Below, one piece after another: positions 17,866-25,904 of a stretch of DNA of 47,546 bases (its first letter is position 1; the number at the start of each line of letters is the position of its first letter). The notes below the pieces were generated by a model. The model saw only the letters and a list, made by a program, of their open reading frames with translations, ran no database searches and had not been told where the DNA came from. Where the stretch lies: positions 1 to 47,546 of the forward strand of contig NZ_FCON02000060.1 in assembly GCF_001544535.1 (NCBI RefSeq). Direction: 5' to 3'. The stretch is from Caballeronia choica. Its GTDB lineage: Bacteria > Pseudomonadota > Gammaproteobacteria > Burkholderiales > Burkholderiaceae. A program made the translations under genes and the position numbers.

Positions 17866-18655
17866 CGACGAACCCGTCCAGAGCATCCAGAACATCCTCG
17901 TCATCGCTGACAGGCCGCGTGAGCGCCATCCTGCATGCAGCATGTGGTTCCACCCCGTCGGCTATCAGCGCCCCAGCCCGGACCAGCATTCGGGTCGAAA
18001 TCCCTTCGTCCAGGCCGCGACCCCGCAAATCGCGCGAGCGTTGCGCGATACCCACCAGCTTCGACGCGAGATCCGCATCGACTCCGGCTTCCCTCCCTAC
18101 GATTTCTGTTTCGATGTCGAAGCTGGCGTACTGGAAATCCAGTGCTCCAAACCGCTGTTTGGTCGACACCTTGAGATCCTTCAGCGCGGTCTGGTAGCCC
18201 GGGTTGTACGACATGACCAACTCGAAATCCGCATGCGCGTGGAGCAACTCGCCAAGACGATCGATCGGCAACATGCGCCGGTCGTCCGCCAGCGGGTGAA
18301 TCACGACCGTTGTGTCCGCCCTTGCTTCAACGACTTCATCCAGATAGCAAATCGCGCCGTACCTGACTGCGACGGTGAGCGGCCCATCGTGCCAGACAGT
18401 ACCAGCAGCATCCAGCAGGTACCGGCCGACCAGATCCGACGCGGTCAGATCTTCGTTACACGCAATCGTTACCAAAGGCTTCCGCAAGCGCCACGCCATG
18501 TATTCGACGAATCGTGTCTTGCCGCATCCGGTCGGACCTTTGAGCAACAATGGAATTCGCCTGGCGTATGCAGCTTCGAACAGGCTCACTTCATCGCTCA
18601 CGGGCCGGTAATACGGCTCCGATTCGATACGGTAAGGTTCTATCCTCTGGTTCAT
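17846..18655 (-). CDS. MoxR-type AAA+ ATPase, CbbQ/NorQ group
   Basis: 269 residues. Walker A is [19 protein letters not shown], preceded by an arm reading [19 protein letters not shown]. The next strand is [20 protein letters not shown], and Walker B lies in [20 protein letters not shown]. The motif order and compact size match CbbQ/NirQ/NorQ. It forms a hexameric motor with the VWA protein encoded next. The ATG at 18655 lies 14 bases after the amiE stop with AGGTGG upstream. It occupies the position of amiB (also an ATPase gene) in the Pseudomonas amide operon. Confidence 0.9.
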   Translation of the reverse strand: MNQRIEPYRIESEPYYRPVSDEVSLFEAAYARRIPLLLKGPTGCGKTRFVEYMAWRLRKPLVTIACNEDLTASDLVGRYLLDAAGTVWHDGPLTVAVRYGAICYLDEVVEARADTTVVIHPLADDRRMLPIDRLGELLHAHADFELVMSYNPGYQTALKDLKVSTKQRFGALDFQYASFDIETEIVGREAGVDADLASKLVGIAQRSRDLRGRGLDEGISTRMLVRAGALIADGVEPHAACRMALTRPVSDDEDVLDALDGFVDAFFGP

Positions 18656-18669
18656 GGCGTGGCCACCTG

Positions 18670-19707
18670 TTACCTGTGCTGCGGCACCTCTGTCGGAATT
18701 CCTTCGATTGGGCACTCGGGCGTGCCCGGCGCGCTGCGCGTCAGCATCTCCACTGCCTTGCGCGTTCCCTCGGGGTCCTGAATCCAGTTGCTATAGAACC
18801 GGAAAGGACATACCGCGACACCGTTCACACTTTCGCCGGAGTTGATCATTCCCGTATAGCCTCGATGCAGTAGCTTGTACAGATGGTTCTGTGATTGCAT
18901 GTTGCGACGCGCATCGCGTATGAGGCTCACAGAAAGCTCCGCATACTGCACGCCCATCTCTTCTTCGCCACATTCGCCCAGTGTCCTCCCATCAAATCCG
19001 ACGATCGCGGAGTGGCCGAAGTAGGAATACACACCGTCAAAACCCGCCGCGTTCGCCACCGCCACGTAGGTGTTATTCATCCACGCCATTGCTTTTGCGA
19101 CCATGATCTGCTGCTCCTTCGACGGGTACATGTACCCCTGGCAACGCACCACCAGTTCCGCGCCGCCCATCACGCAGTCGCGCCAAATCTCCGGATAGTT
19201 CCCGTCGTCGCAGACGATGAGACTCATCTTGAGGCCCTTGGGTCCTTCCGATACGTAGGTGCAGTTTCCGGGGTACCAACCTTCGATAGGCACCCAAGGC
19301 ATGATCTTGCGATATTTCTGGACGATCTCCCCTTTGTTGTTCATGAGGATCAGGGTGTTATACGGAGCCTTGTTGGGGTGCTCCTCATGACGCTCGCCCG
19401 TGAGTGAAAATACGCCCCAGACGTCGGCCTTCCGGCATGCGGCAGCGAAGATTTCTGTTTCGGGGCCTGGAATGGACGCCGCCGTGTCGTACATCTCCTT
19501 CGGGTCATACATGATGCCGTGAGTCGAGTATTCGGGGAACACGACCAGGTCCATCCCGGGCAGACCGCGCTTCATACCGACTACCATTTCGCCGATCCTT
19601 CGTGCATTCTCCAGGACCTCGTCGCTGGTATGCAGTCGAGGCATCTTGTAGTTCACGACCGCAACGCCCACACAATCCTTGCTGCTCGAAATATCACCGT
19701 GTCGCAT
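18670..19707 (-). CDS. amiE: Aliphatic amidase
   Basis: Nitrilase-superfamily cytoplasmic amidase that hydrolyses short aliphatic amides to the acid and ammonia. From ATG 19707 it has 345 residues (Pseudomonas AmiE 346) and starts [20 protein letters not shown]. The catalytic triad is visible as Glu59 ([10 protein letters not shown]), Lys134 (YRKIMPW) and Cys166 ([10 protein letters not shown]). ATG 19707 has GGAG 7-8 bases upstream; GTG 19713 is a weaker alternative. It is the first gene of an amiE-AAA+-VWA-amiC-amiR operon. A leader with a terminator 30 bases upstream makes expression dependent on antitermination. No amiS-type amide channel gene is present. Confidence 0.95.
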   Translation of the reverse strand: MRHGDISSSKDCVGVAVVNYKMPRLHTSDEVLENARRIGEMVVGMKRGLPGMDLVVFPEYSTHGIMYDPKEMYDTAASIPGPETEIFAAACRKADVWGVFSLTGERHEEHPNKAPYNTLILMNNKGEIVQKYRKIMPWVPIEGWYPGNCTYVSEGPKGLKMSLIVCDDGNYPEIWRDCVMGGAELVVRCQGYMYPSKEQQIMVAKAMAWMNNTYVAVANAAGFDGVYSYFGHSAIVGFDGRTLGECGEEEMGVQYAELSVSLIRDARRNMQSQNHLYKLLHRGYTGMINSGESVNGVAVCPFRFYSNWIQDPEGTRKAVEMLTRSAPGTPECPIEGIPTEVPQHR

Positions 19708-19738
19708 GTTCACTCTCCAACGTTAATCCGCGAAAAAC

Positions 19739-19782
19739 AAAAAGCCCCGCGAAGACGAGTTGACGTCTTCACGGGGCTTTTT
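19739..19782 (-). terminator. Leader terminator of the amiE operon
   Basis: On the minus strand a long hairpin (AAAAAGCCCCG, one mismatch, GAAGACG, a six-base loop, and the complement) is followed by a T-rich run (TTTTTGTTTTT). It lies between the promoter at 19841-19869 and the amiE ATG, so it attenuates the operon unless AmiR acts. Its 5' arm overlaps the small hairpin of the shared leader element. Confidence 0.88.
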
Positions 19783-19820
19783 TGCCATGTGCCTGGCCGG
19801 CATTGTTGGCGGCGGGCAAG
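19773..19820 (-). ncRNA. AmiR-responsive leader RNA element, copy 2 (amiE)
   Basis: This 48-base block aligns without gaps to 25817-25864. On the transcript, TGCC pairs with GGCA and an inner GCCG with CGGC, around the conserved loop region CCAACAATGC. A second small stem GGC-AAAAAA-GCC with a six-base loop overlaps the terminator's 5' arm. Tandem hexaloop hairpins with the second overlapping a terminator are the design known for ANTAR targets. Both loops begin with A, but position 4 is A rather than the G of the published consensus as I recall it. Confidence 0.75.
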
Positions 19821-19840
19821 AACAGGAACCTACTGCTTAA

Positions 19841-19869
19841 AGCTTAGTTGCCTAAAGACGCTTCGTCAA
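19841..19869 (-). promoter_or_regulatory. Sigma-70-type promoter of the amiE operon
   Basis: On the minus strand TTGACG, a 17-base spacer, then TAAGCT. The -35 box is good and the -10 box weak, consistent with activator help. Transcription would begin near 19834 and run through the leader element and terminator into amiE. Confidence 0.6.
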
Positions 19870-19881
19870 CCCGTCTTCGTT

Positions 19882-19911
19882 CGTATATCCAACTAATTTC
19901 CGTATATCCAA
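19882..19911 (-). promoter_or_regulatory. Direct repeats upstream of the amiE promoter
   Basis: TTGGATATACG occurs twice on the minus strand (19892-19882 and 19911-19901), 19 bases apart and about 50-80 bases before the inferred start of transcription. This position and near two-turn period suit an activator binding site, for example for carbon or nitrogen control. The motif is absent upstream of the promoter at 25905-25933. Confidence 0.5.
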
Positions 19912-19965
19912 GCCCAGCATTTTCCCCGTGGTACCAACTGTCAGGCACTTCGAGCGCGCCAATGG

Positions 19966-20721
19966 CTACGCGCTCGCTCTCCGCACTTCAGACGACCTCG
20001 CTGCCACCGCCTTGTGCTCAACAAAGGCACCAAACAAAACACCAAGCGTCCCCCACATGACAAACTGCATGCCAATGGCCGCCTTTCTGAATTCCCACAG
20101 CACCTGCGCAGGAAACTCCGCCGGAACTTCATTGACAGTGGGAAAGAAAATCAGCCCTGCAATCGTCATGCCGATGTACAGGCCCGCCGCCGCAAGCGAT
20201 GCATTCCAGTCGCCAAGTCTTCGAACCCATGCACGACGCGCGCGAACGGACACGATCATCGCTACCACGGAAAACACCAGGAAGAGGAAATACAGTGCGG
20301 TCCGTTCACCAATCGTCTCGGGATCGCCTATCGATGGTGGATTAGCCGGATACTTGAGCATTGGCACCATCACCAATGCGATGAATGCCGCACCGGCCAA
20401 TGCCACGGACAGTTTCGACGCCCCGATTCCCTTCACTCGCCCATACAGAAACGCGAACGTCAAGGCGAACAACCCGCCCACGGCGGTTCCATAGGCCACC
20501 ACGCCCGTCAACAGCCCCACCCCCGCTTGCGTTTGACGGCTGACCAGTTCCTCATCGTGGTCGTGTACTCCGCCCATCGCTGCCTTCCTTGCATCCTGTT
20601 GCTGCTCGAATGCAATGGCACGATCAATCGAAGGTTCCCCGATCGTCCTTGCGAACGCGAAGGAGATCAAGCTCGCTATCAGCCCGGCCAGCAAGCCCTG
20701 CATCAACATCTTTCCCACCAT
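19966..20721 (-). CDS. cbtA: CbtA-family probable cobalt transporter subunit
   Basis: Inner-membrane protein of 251 residues with about six hydrophobic segments, starting MVGKMLMQGLLAGLIASLIS. A hydrophilic loop carrying GGVHDHDEELVSRQ has the His/Asp/Glu pattern expected of a metal site, and RQTQAGVGLLTGVVAYGTAV is a conserved CbtA block. CbtA was named for its link to cobalamin riboswitches and CbtB; direct transport evidence is limited. The ATG at 20721 has AGGAGG 5 bases upstream, just after the cbtB stop. It is the last gene of the tubulin-like operon. Confidence 0.85.
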   Translation of the reverse strand: MVGKMLMQGLLAGLIASLISFAFARTIGEPSIDRAIAFEQQQDARKAAMGGVHDHDEELVSRQTQAGVGLLTGVVAYGTAVGGLFALTFAFLYGRVKGIGASKLSVALAGAAFIALVMVPMLKYPANPPSIGDPETIGERTALYFLFLVFSVVAMIVSVRARRAWVRRLGDWNASLAAAGLYIGMTIAGLIFFPTVNEVPAEFPAQVLWEFRKAAIGMQFVMWGTLGVLFGAFVEHKAVAARSSEVRRASA

Positions 20722-20734
20722 GATCGCCTCCTGA

Positions 20735-20944
20735 CTAATGGCAAGGGAATCCGAGGAGATGTCGTCCATCATGCACAAACTCATGAACGTACATTCCAGG
20801 AACCAATGAAGTTGCACCCTGCTCGGCGCCGACAAAATAGAGCACCAGAAGCAAAAGCAAGCCGCCGAAAACCAGCCAGGGCAGTAACTCTTTCAGGGGA
20901 ATGGGAGCCGGCAAGGCGACAGAATCAAGAATGGCATCGTTCAT
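20735..20944 (-). CDS. cbtB: CbtB-family probable cobalt transporter subunit
   Basis: 69-residue single-span membrane protein. The hydrophobic segment WLVFGGLLLLLVLYFVGAEQ is followed by a C-terminal His-rich tail YVHEFVHDGRHLLGFPCH, the signature of CbtB, with several His plus a Cys as likely metal ligands. The ATG at 20944 has GGAGG 7 bases upstream. It sits between cobW and cbtA with short gaps, in one transcript. No cobalamin riboswitch was seen in front of it, unlike many cbtBA loci. Confidence 0.88.
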   Translation of the reverse strand: MNDAILDSVALPAPIPLKELLPWLVFGGLLLLLVLYFVGAEQGATSLVPGMYVHEFVHDGRHLLGFPCH

Positions 20945-20982
20945 GGTCAAACCTCCAAAAAGTAAAGTCTCAAACACACCGA

Positions 20983-21960
20983 TCAATGTCCGACACACGC
21001 GGCAAACCCAGCCTTAAGCGTCTCACGCTCGAGGTTGCGCCCGATCAGAACATACTCGGTGCCTCTCGCGGCCTCTCCCCACGCATCAAGACGGCTTACT
21101 GTCGTCAGCATGCGCACGCTCTGGAAAAGAACCCGCTCGTTGAAACCAGTTGCGTTGAACACCCCCTTCGACCGAAGAATTGAACCGCCCTGCTCTTGCA
21201 ATAGTTCCGAGATCCACGACATGAACCGGTTCATATCGATCGGTCTTTGCTCGCGTAACACAATCGATCCGATAGACGGGTCGTGCTGATGCTGATGCTC
21301 GTCCAGAAAGAGAGGATCAACTTCGAGTTTCGCTGCCAGTTGAAAAGCATTCGTCTCGAGTACGAGAGACGGGTCCACATCCGCTTGCGAGGTACGGTAC
21401 AGCTTTGCCAGCGGATTGAGACGGCGCACATGGTCCTCGATACCGCGCAGAACGTCTTCCGACACGAGGTCTGTCTTGTTCAAAAGCACAATGTCGGCGA
21501 AACCCAATTGCTCGCGAGCCTCCTCGTTTTCCTCGAGACTGTGGAAGAAATTCACTGCGTCGACTACCGTGATGAACGCGTCCAGGCGGGCAGCGGATTT
21601 CACCTCGTCCGATACAAAGAACGTCGACGCAACGGGTGCGGGATCTGCGAGGCCGGTCGTCTCGATCATGATCGCGTCGAGGTCGGGCGCACGTTCACGA
21701 ATTCGTTCCAGTGTCTCGATCAGGTCGCCGCGTACCGTGCAGCAAAGACAGCCGTTGTTGAACTCGATCAACTGCTCGTTTTCGTCATCGAAGATCAGTT
21801 GGCCGTCGATTCCGACCTCGCCGAATTCGTTCACAATGACGGCAATCTTTCGTCCAGCCTGGTTCCGCAAGAGCCTGTTGAGCAAGGTTGTTTTCCCCGC
21901 GCCCAGGAACCCCGTAATGACCGTCGCGGGGATACGGGAGTCTGTTAACACGTTGTCCAT
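20983..21960 (-). CDS. CobW/P47K-family metallochaperone GTPase
   Basis: G3E-family GTPase, 325 residues. Walker A is GFLGAGKTTLLNRLL, the CXCC metal motif lies in NNGCLCCTVRGDL, then ETTGLADPAPVAS, and the base-specificity motif is NKTD. A His-rich stretch (DEHQHQHDPS) and the CobW C-terminal domain (GVFNATGFNERVLFQSVRML) follow. The group includes CobW, zinc chaperones and the P47K activators of nitrile hydratase. The ATG at 21960 follows GAGG. Neighbouring cbtB/cbtA suggest cobalt, but the sequence does not separate cobalt from zinc. Confidence 0.88.
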   Translation of the reverse strand: MDNVLTDSRIPATVITGFLGAGKTTLLNRLLRNQAGRKIAVIVNEFGEVGIDGQLIFDDENEQLIEFNNGCLCCTVRGDLIETLERIRERAPDLDAIMIETTGLADPAPVASTFFVSDEVKSAARLDAFITVVDAVNFFHSLEENEEAREQLGFADIVLLNKTDLVSEDVLRGIEDHVRRLNPLAKLYRTSQADVDPSLVLETNAFQLAAKLEVDPLFLDEHQHQHDPSIGSIVLREQRPIDMNRFMSWISELLQEQGGSILRSKGVFNATGFNERVLFQSVRMLTTVSRLDAWGEAARGTEYVLIGRNLERETLKAGFAACVGH

Positions 21961-22021
21961 GACCACCTCGTTTTCGTCTCAAGAGCGGTAACGACAGCAT
22001 TGCCGCTGGTACTTCCAACGA

Positions 22022-23719
22022 TCAAACCGCTTTCATGCCCGCGGCCGCGACCTTGGGCTCTCCGCCGGGCGTCTTGACGACGGTCTTTGTCATCGCGGAG
22101 ATCGCGTTGGCGAATATTTCCTTGCGAGTGGGAGGTGGCAGCTTGTCGCCTCGCAGTTCGTCGTAGGGGACCACGATCCAGCATGCGCATCCCCAGATAC
22201 ATTCGCCTGCGAGCCCCTGGAAACGAATGGCGGGTTCCGAGATCATCGGGCCAATGTCCAGAAGCCACGAATGCTCGTTCAGCTTTTCCTCCCACGTCAG
22301 CTTGTCATAGGCATCGCGACTGGCCCAGAATGCTTCGAGATCCGTCTTGGCCATACCGGGGAGGATGACGACCGCGTATGCCGTCAGCGCGTCAAAGAAC
22401 TCGTGGTTAAAGATCTGGACGGGTTTGTCACCGTCGCTCAAGAGATACGTCCTGTTGACCATATCCCTGATCTTCTTGTCAATGACATTGACGTCCATGT
22501 CGCGCGGTACATGCACGTGCACTTCCGCATAGTCGGTACGGAACCCGTCCTTCAAACCGTCATACTTCGGAACGAAGTCGGTCCATTGCCCAACAACCGC
22601 TTCCCATTTCTCACCATGCTCGCCGGGCAAAACCTGCACGCCGGGATGAGTGAGCTTGGCCACGTTGAAGAGTGTCCAGTTGCGAGCCTTTGCGCTCAAG
22701 GTTTCGTGCGGCGCGCCCGTGAAGCCGACGGGGCGAAGCGCCTTGAACAACACGCGCCCGTGTTCGTCGGCTGCAAACCTCATGAAACAGTCAGCGACGA
22801 ACCGATTGGTCACCATGTGCCTGAACGTATCGCGGATACGTTTCTCGCCGGTGTCCGTATAGGCGGTGAGGCGTTGCCAGCTTTGCTCCGGGTTGACCAC
22901 GAAGAAGCCGCCTGTGAACGGGCTCTTGTAAAGATCGCCCCACACCGTCATGACGCCGTTGTTCTTGTCGTCGTCCAGCATGCAGTCGAGATCGTTCAGG
23001 GCTGTGTACATGGTCGCCGTATGCCGGTGTACTTCCGGGTCGCCGCTTGAAGAAAGCTGCCCCACCCCAATAACGGGCAAACGTCGACCGAGCTTTACAT
23101 TCGACAGATGCCGCGCGAGATCCACGACAATGCCGGTCCCCGTCCCTCCGGCGAGGCTGAAAGGCACAAGTATCATCGACGGAATTTGAGCTTCTTCGAT
23201 ATGCGCGACGAACTTGTCCAGCGCGTCGTTGAGTATGCGGGGCTCGTCGTAGTACGCCTTTGCATAGATGGCCTTCGCCACGGCGCGAGGAAAATGGTCG
23301 CCCGCTTTGGGCAAAGGCAGGTTCCTGTTCACCCACGATTCATAGTTCGGGTTCCAGTAGTAGCGGGGATACTCCAGCTTGAGGAACTCACGCATGCGGC
23401 TGGTTGTATTGAAGAGGTCTTCCTTCGACGGAACCTCAAGCGAAATGGCCTGGAAGAGAAAGCGCTCTTGCGGAATTCCGCGCGACTCGAGCCTCTTGCG
23501 GAAGCCGCCCGCATAGTCCGTCACGACGCCCATGTCCTGCTCGCCGATGTCCACCACCATCGCCGCGAATCGCGCACGCGGGTCTTCGAGCAAATCCTCG
23601 ATCTCACCGGTACGAAGAAGCGCTTCGACATATGCAGCACCTGTTCGGCCAATCCCGACAACGTGGATGCAATGTTCAGACTGGTTACCCGTGCTGCTGT
23701 GATAAAGCGACTTAGCCAT
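22022..23719 (-). CDS. Tubulin/FtsZ-like GTPase-fold protein B
   Basis: 565 residues, tubulin-like (Pfam Tubulin_2 type, from memory). An N-terminal glycine loop HVVGIGRTGAAYVEALL (residues about 19-35) is followed by the tubulin signature loop as LAGGTGTGIVVDLARHLSN (about 189-207), matching the GGGTG(S/T)G phosphate-binding motif. ALNDLDCMLDDDKN may correspond to the catalytic T7 loop. The C-terminal half has no known domain. The ATG at 23719 has AGGAGGTGA 4 bases upstream, a near-perfect ribosome site. It is a paralogue of the protein at 24159-25730. Polymerisation, nucleotide use and partners are unknown. Confidence 0.8.
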   Translation of the reverse strand: MAKSLYHSSTGNQSEHCIHVVGIGRTGAAYVEALLRTGEIEDLLEDPRARFAAMVVDIGEQDMGVVTDYAGGFRKRLESRGIPQERFLFQAISLEVPSKEDLFNTTSRMREFLKLEYPRYYWNPNYESWVNRNLPLPKAGDHFPRAVAKAIYAKAYYDEPRILNDALDKFVAHIEEAQIPSMILVPFSLAGGTGTGIVVDLARHLSNVKLGRRLPVIGVGQLSSSGDPEVHRHTATMYTALNDLDCMLDDDKNNGVMTVWGDLYKSPFTGGFFVVNPEQSWQRLTAYTDTGEKRIRDTFRHMVTNRFVADCFMRFAADEHGRVLFKALRPVGFTGAPHETLSAKARNWTLFNVAKLTHPGVQVLPGEHGEKWEAVVGQWTDFVPKYDGLKDGFRTDYAEVHVHVPRDMDVNVIDKKIRDMVNRTYLLSDGDKPVQIFNHEFFDALTAYAVVILPGMAKTDLEAFWASRDAYDKLTWEEKLNEHSWLLDIGPMISEPAIRFQGLAGECIWGCACWIVVPYDELRGDKLPPPTRKEIFANAISAMTKTVVKTPGGEPKVAAAGMKAV

Positions 23720-23796
23720 AGCTTCACCTCCTGGTTTCAATTAGTTCTACGATTTGATACGTACTTAACAGTGCCCGTTCAGGAACTTCACCACCG

Positions 23797-24123
23797 CTAA
23801 CACCTGATCGTGAACGTCTCCGTTTCGTCTAAAAACCCAAGATCTCTCAGAATATGCGCGACCGACGTGGCGCGCTCGTTAGCCACATACAAAATGTAAT
23901 CTTCGACGAAAAGGCCTGGATCGCGGGATATTGTTCCGTCTTCAATCAGATCGACGCCTTTCTCGAGGTTGACTCTATGGAGAGTTGCAGACCAAATGGG
24001 CGACTCGATATAGATCGCCTCGTCGTCTGCGCGCGCAACTTTTAAGAATTTCCCGCCCGACACGGTTGGAACAAGCGCACCATTTCCATATCTGGCGATC
24101 ACCTGGGACCAATTGAGCGGCAT
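23797..24123 (-). CDS. Small protein of unknown function between the tubulin-like genes
   Basis: 108 residues, not recognised. It starts MPLNWSQVIARYGNGALVPT and is acidic, soluble and predicted mixed alpha/beta, with no membrane span, cysteine pair or known motif. The sequence GLFVEDYILYVANERATSVA suggests a compact domain. The ATG at 24123 is preceded by AGGAGGTGAT, an unusually complete complement to the 16S rRNA tail. High translation next to the tubulin-like genes suggests a stoichiometric partner or regulator. Confidence 0.75.
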   Translation of the reverse strand: MPLNWSQVIARYGNGALVPTVSGGKFLKVARADDEAIYIESPIWSATLHRVNLEKGVDLIEDGTISRDPGLFVEDYILYVANERATSVAHILRDLGFLDETETFTIRC

Positions 24124-24158
24124 ATCACCTCCTCGGGGTTAGCCTGCTTGAAAGTCAG

Positions 24159-25730
24159 TCAACCAGCGGCTATTGACACTGGCGTACTCAATGGAGCGTC
24201 GCCTCGAACCGCTAAATAGGGCACCTTGATCCAGTTCTGGCTTCCCCAAAGACTCGCACCGGCCATGCTGTCCACTGTCGTCGACGGTTCACAGAGCATC
24301 ACGCCTTGCTCGAGCAGCCATGAGTGCCCTCTCAGCTTTTCCTGCTGAGTCTGCTGATCGTAGGCCATCCTTGCCTCGGCGAAGAGATTGAGGTCGTCCT
24401 TGCTTAGCTGAGGCAGGACAAACTGCACCGAGTCCGTACGGCCCCCTGCTGCGAGACTCGCGTGTATCGATGGACCAAAGGCTCGATCAAGCAGTTCGGC
24501 GGTCTCCTTCTTTTTGTCGTCATCCTTCGAAGCGATCCTGGCCTCGATAAATTCCGGGCGGTAAGTGGGCCGCAGACCCATTTTTTTCGGGAGGTCGGCG
24601 TGGAGTGCGAGCGGGCCACCCTTGGCGTCTGCAAATGCGAAAACGTGGATCCAGCGCATGCCATACGGCGTCCGGGCGGCTGAATGCTGGGTTGACGGCG
24701 CGGCAACCCAGTTCAAGAGCCGCATCGTCTCCCAAAGATTGGCACCATTCCGGGATGCAATCAGTGAGGCAAGCTCGTCGTCCACTCGGTCATGCGTGGC
24801 TTGCAGGTTCTCCGTCGCGCCCCACACATGTTGTTGCGGGACGAGCAGGAAGCCCGCCGTGAAGGGGTTTCGGTAGAGGTCGCCACAAGCGGCAACCACA
24901 CCGCGATTTTTGGTTTCATCGCTCATGCAGTCCAGTTCATTGAGTACCGGGAAGAGATGTCCTCCACAATGCTCCGGTGCGTCACCTTCACAGGGCGCAA
25001 TGCCAATCCCCACCACCAGGATCCGCCGTCCGAACCTGACGTTGGAAATATGCCGGGCGACGTCCACCGCGATACCACTGCCCGTTCCTCCGCCGAGTCC
25101 GAAAAGAACGCAGACCAGCGATTCGCCTGGCGTCGCGGTCACACCATTAGTGAAGCGTTTGATTGACTCGGCTGCGGGTCTGTCACCGTCGTAATAAGCC
25201 CGGCCATACACTGCTTTGGCAATCGCCCGAGGAATCGGCTTGCCCGATGGCGGAATCTTTTCGCCCGATCCTATCCACGGCTTGAACGCAGATGCGCGCG
25301 CAGAGAACGGATACTCGAGCTGCAAATGTTCTGGATACCTTTTGAAGCTTGCTGACAGGTCCTCGTTCGTCGGTATGTCGAGTTGCAGGACTTCCACAGA
25401 CGAATGCGGGCCTTCGAGTCTCGCCCCTTGCCGGCGAATTGCGCCTAGATGCTCGTTGTCTCCAATGTCAATTGCCAACACATTCAACCGGGCGCCGACT
25501 GGCTCGAGCGTCGTGCTGGAAATCTGCTCCATTGCTCTGGCGACCACCGCCGTTCCCGCACCGCCGATCCCGACCAGATGAATCGTGTAGGGCATGCCGG
25601 CTTCGTCGTTGATGCGATGAATTCCGCGCTTCAAAGAGTCGAATTTTCGCCGCTGAATCTTCTCCTCCGTGCTGGCAAGGCCCGGTGTCGGCCGGCCTCG
25701 TAGCGGATCGATACCTGTATTTCTGACCAC
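24159..25730 (-). CDS. Tubulin/FtsZ-like GTPase-fold protein A
   Basis: 523 residues, first gene of its operon. Residues 1-46 form a polar extension. A glycine loop IHLVGIGGAGTAVVARAMEQ follows, and the tubulin signature FGLGGGTGSGIAVDVARHIS lies near 210-229. NELDCMSDETKN may be the T7 equivalent. It shares many blocks with protein B, such as PRA(I/V)AKA(I/V)Y, GDLY..PFT.GF and HSWLL near the C-terminus, so the two may co-polymerise as tubulin pairs do. The start is chosen as GTG 25730, with AAAGGAGG 5 bases upstream; ATG 25595 would remove the extension. A leader with a terminator precedes it. Confidence 0.8.
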   Translation of the reverse strand: MVRNTGIDPLRGRPTPGLASTEEKIQRRKFDSLKRGIHRINDEAGMPYTIHLVGIGGAGTAVVARAMEQISSTTLEPVGARLNVLAIDIGDNEHLGAIRRQGARLEGPHSSVEVLQLDIPTNEDLSASFKRYPEHLQLEYPFSARASAFKPWIGSGEKIPPSGKPIPRAIAKAVYGRAYYDGDRPAAESIKRFTNGVTATPGESLVCVLFGLGGGTGSGIAVDVARHISNVRFGRRILVVGIGIAPCEGDAPEHCGGHLFPVLNELDCMSDETKNRGVVAACGDLYRNPFTAGFLLVPQQHVWGATENLQATHDRVDDELASLIASRNGANLWETMRLLNWVAAPSTQHSAARTPYGMRWIHVFAFADAKGGPLALHADLPKKMGLRPTYRPEFIEARIASKDDDKKKETAELLDRAFGPSIHASLAAGGRTDSVQFVLPQLSKDDLNLFAEARMAYDQQTQQEKLRGHSWLLEQGVMLCEPSTTVDSMAGASLWGSQNWIKVPYLAVRGDAPLSTPVSIAAG

Positions 25731-25786
25731 CCTGGCCTCCTTTCGCAAACGGATGAAAGCGCGTAGCTCCGCGCGTCGCACAAACA

Positions 25787-25827
25787 AAAAGAGCCCCAAC
25801 CGTGTTGCGCACGGTTGGGGCTCTTTT
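25787..25827 (-). terminator. Leader terminator of the tubulin-like operon
   Basis: AAAAGAGCCCCAACCGTG, a five-base loop and the exact complement form an 18-bp perfect stem, followed on the minus strand by TTTTTGTTTG. It lies between the promoter (25905-25933) and the GTG start at 25730, so the operon is attenuated by default. Its 5' arm overlaps the second small hairpin of the leader element. Confidence 0.9.
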
Positions 25828-25864
25828 GCCCGTGACCTGATCGGCAATGCTGGCGACCGGTCTT
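25817..25864 (-). ncRNA. AmiR-responsive leader RNA element, copy 1 (tubulin-like operon)
   Basis: Aligns gap-free over 48 bases with the amiE leader. GACC pairs with GGTC and GGTCG with CGATC around the conserved CCAGCATTGC. Compared with copy 2, three base pairs change on both sides (G-C to T-A, A-T to G-C, T-A to C-G), supporting the fold. A second stem GGGC-AAAAGA-GCCC with a hexaloop overlaps the terminator arm. AmiR is the obvious candidate binder. Confidence 0.78.
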
Positions 25865-25904
25865 GAAACTGAGTGCCGCTAGATCTGCTCGTCACTTGAG
25901 TTGA

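Noticed and set aside
17666-18781. A 371-codon plus-strand frame opposite the AAA+ gene
   Set aside because: Antisense of Walker-motif-bearing coding sequence; no domain recognised.
20700-21000. Cobalamin riboswitch expected before cbtBA
   Set aside because: cbtB follows cobW after only 38 bases, leaving no room for a riboswitch; none was seen in the operon leader either.
20014-21183. A 389-codon plus-strand frame opposite cbtA, cbtB and cobW
   Set aside because: Spans three well-supported minus-strand genes with good ribosome sites; low-complexity basic translation.
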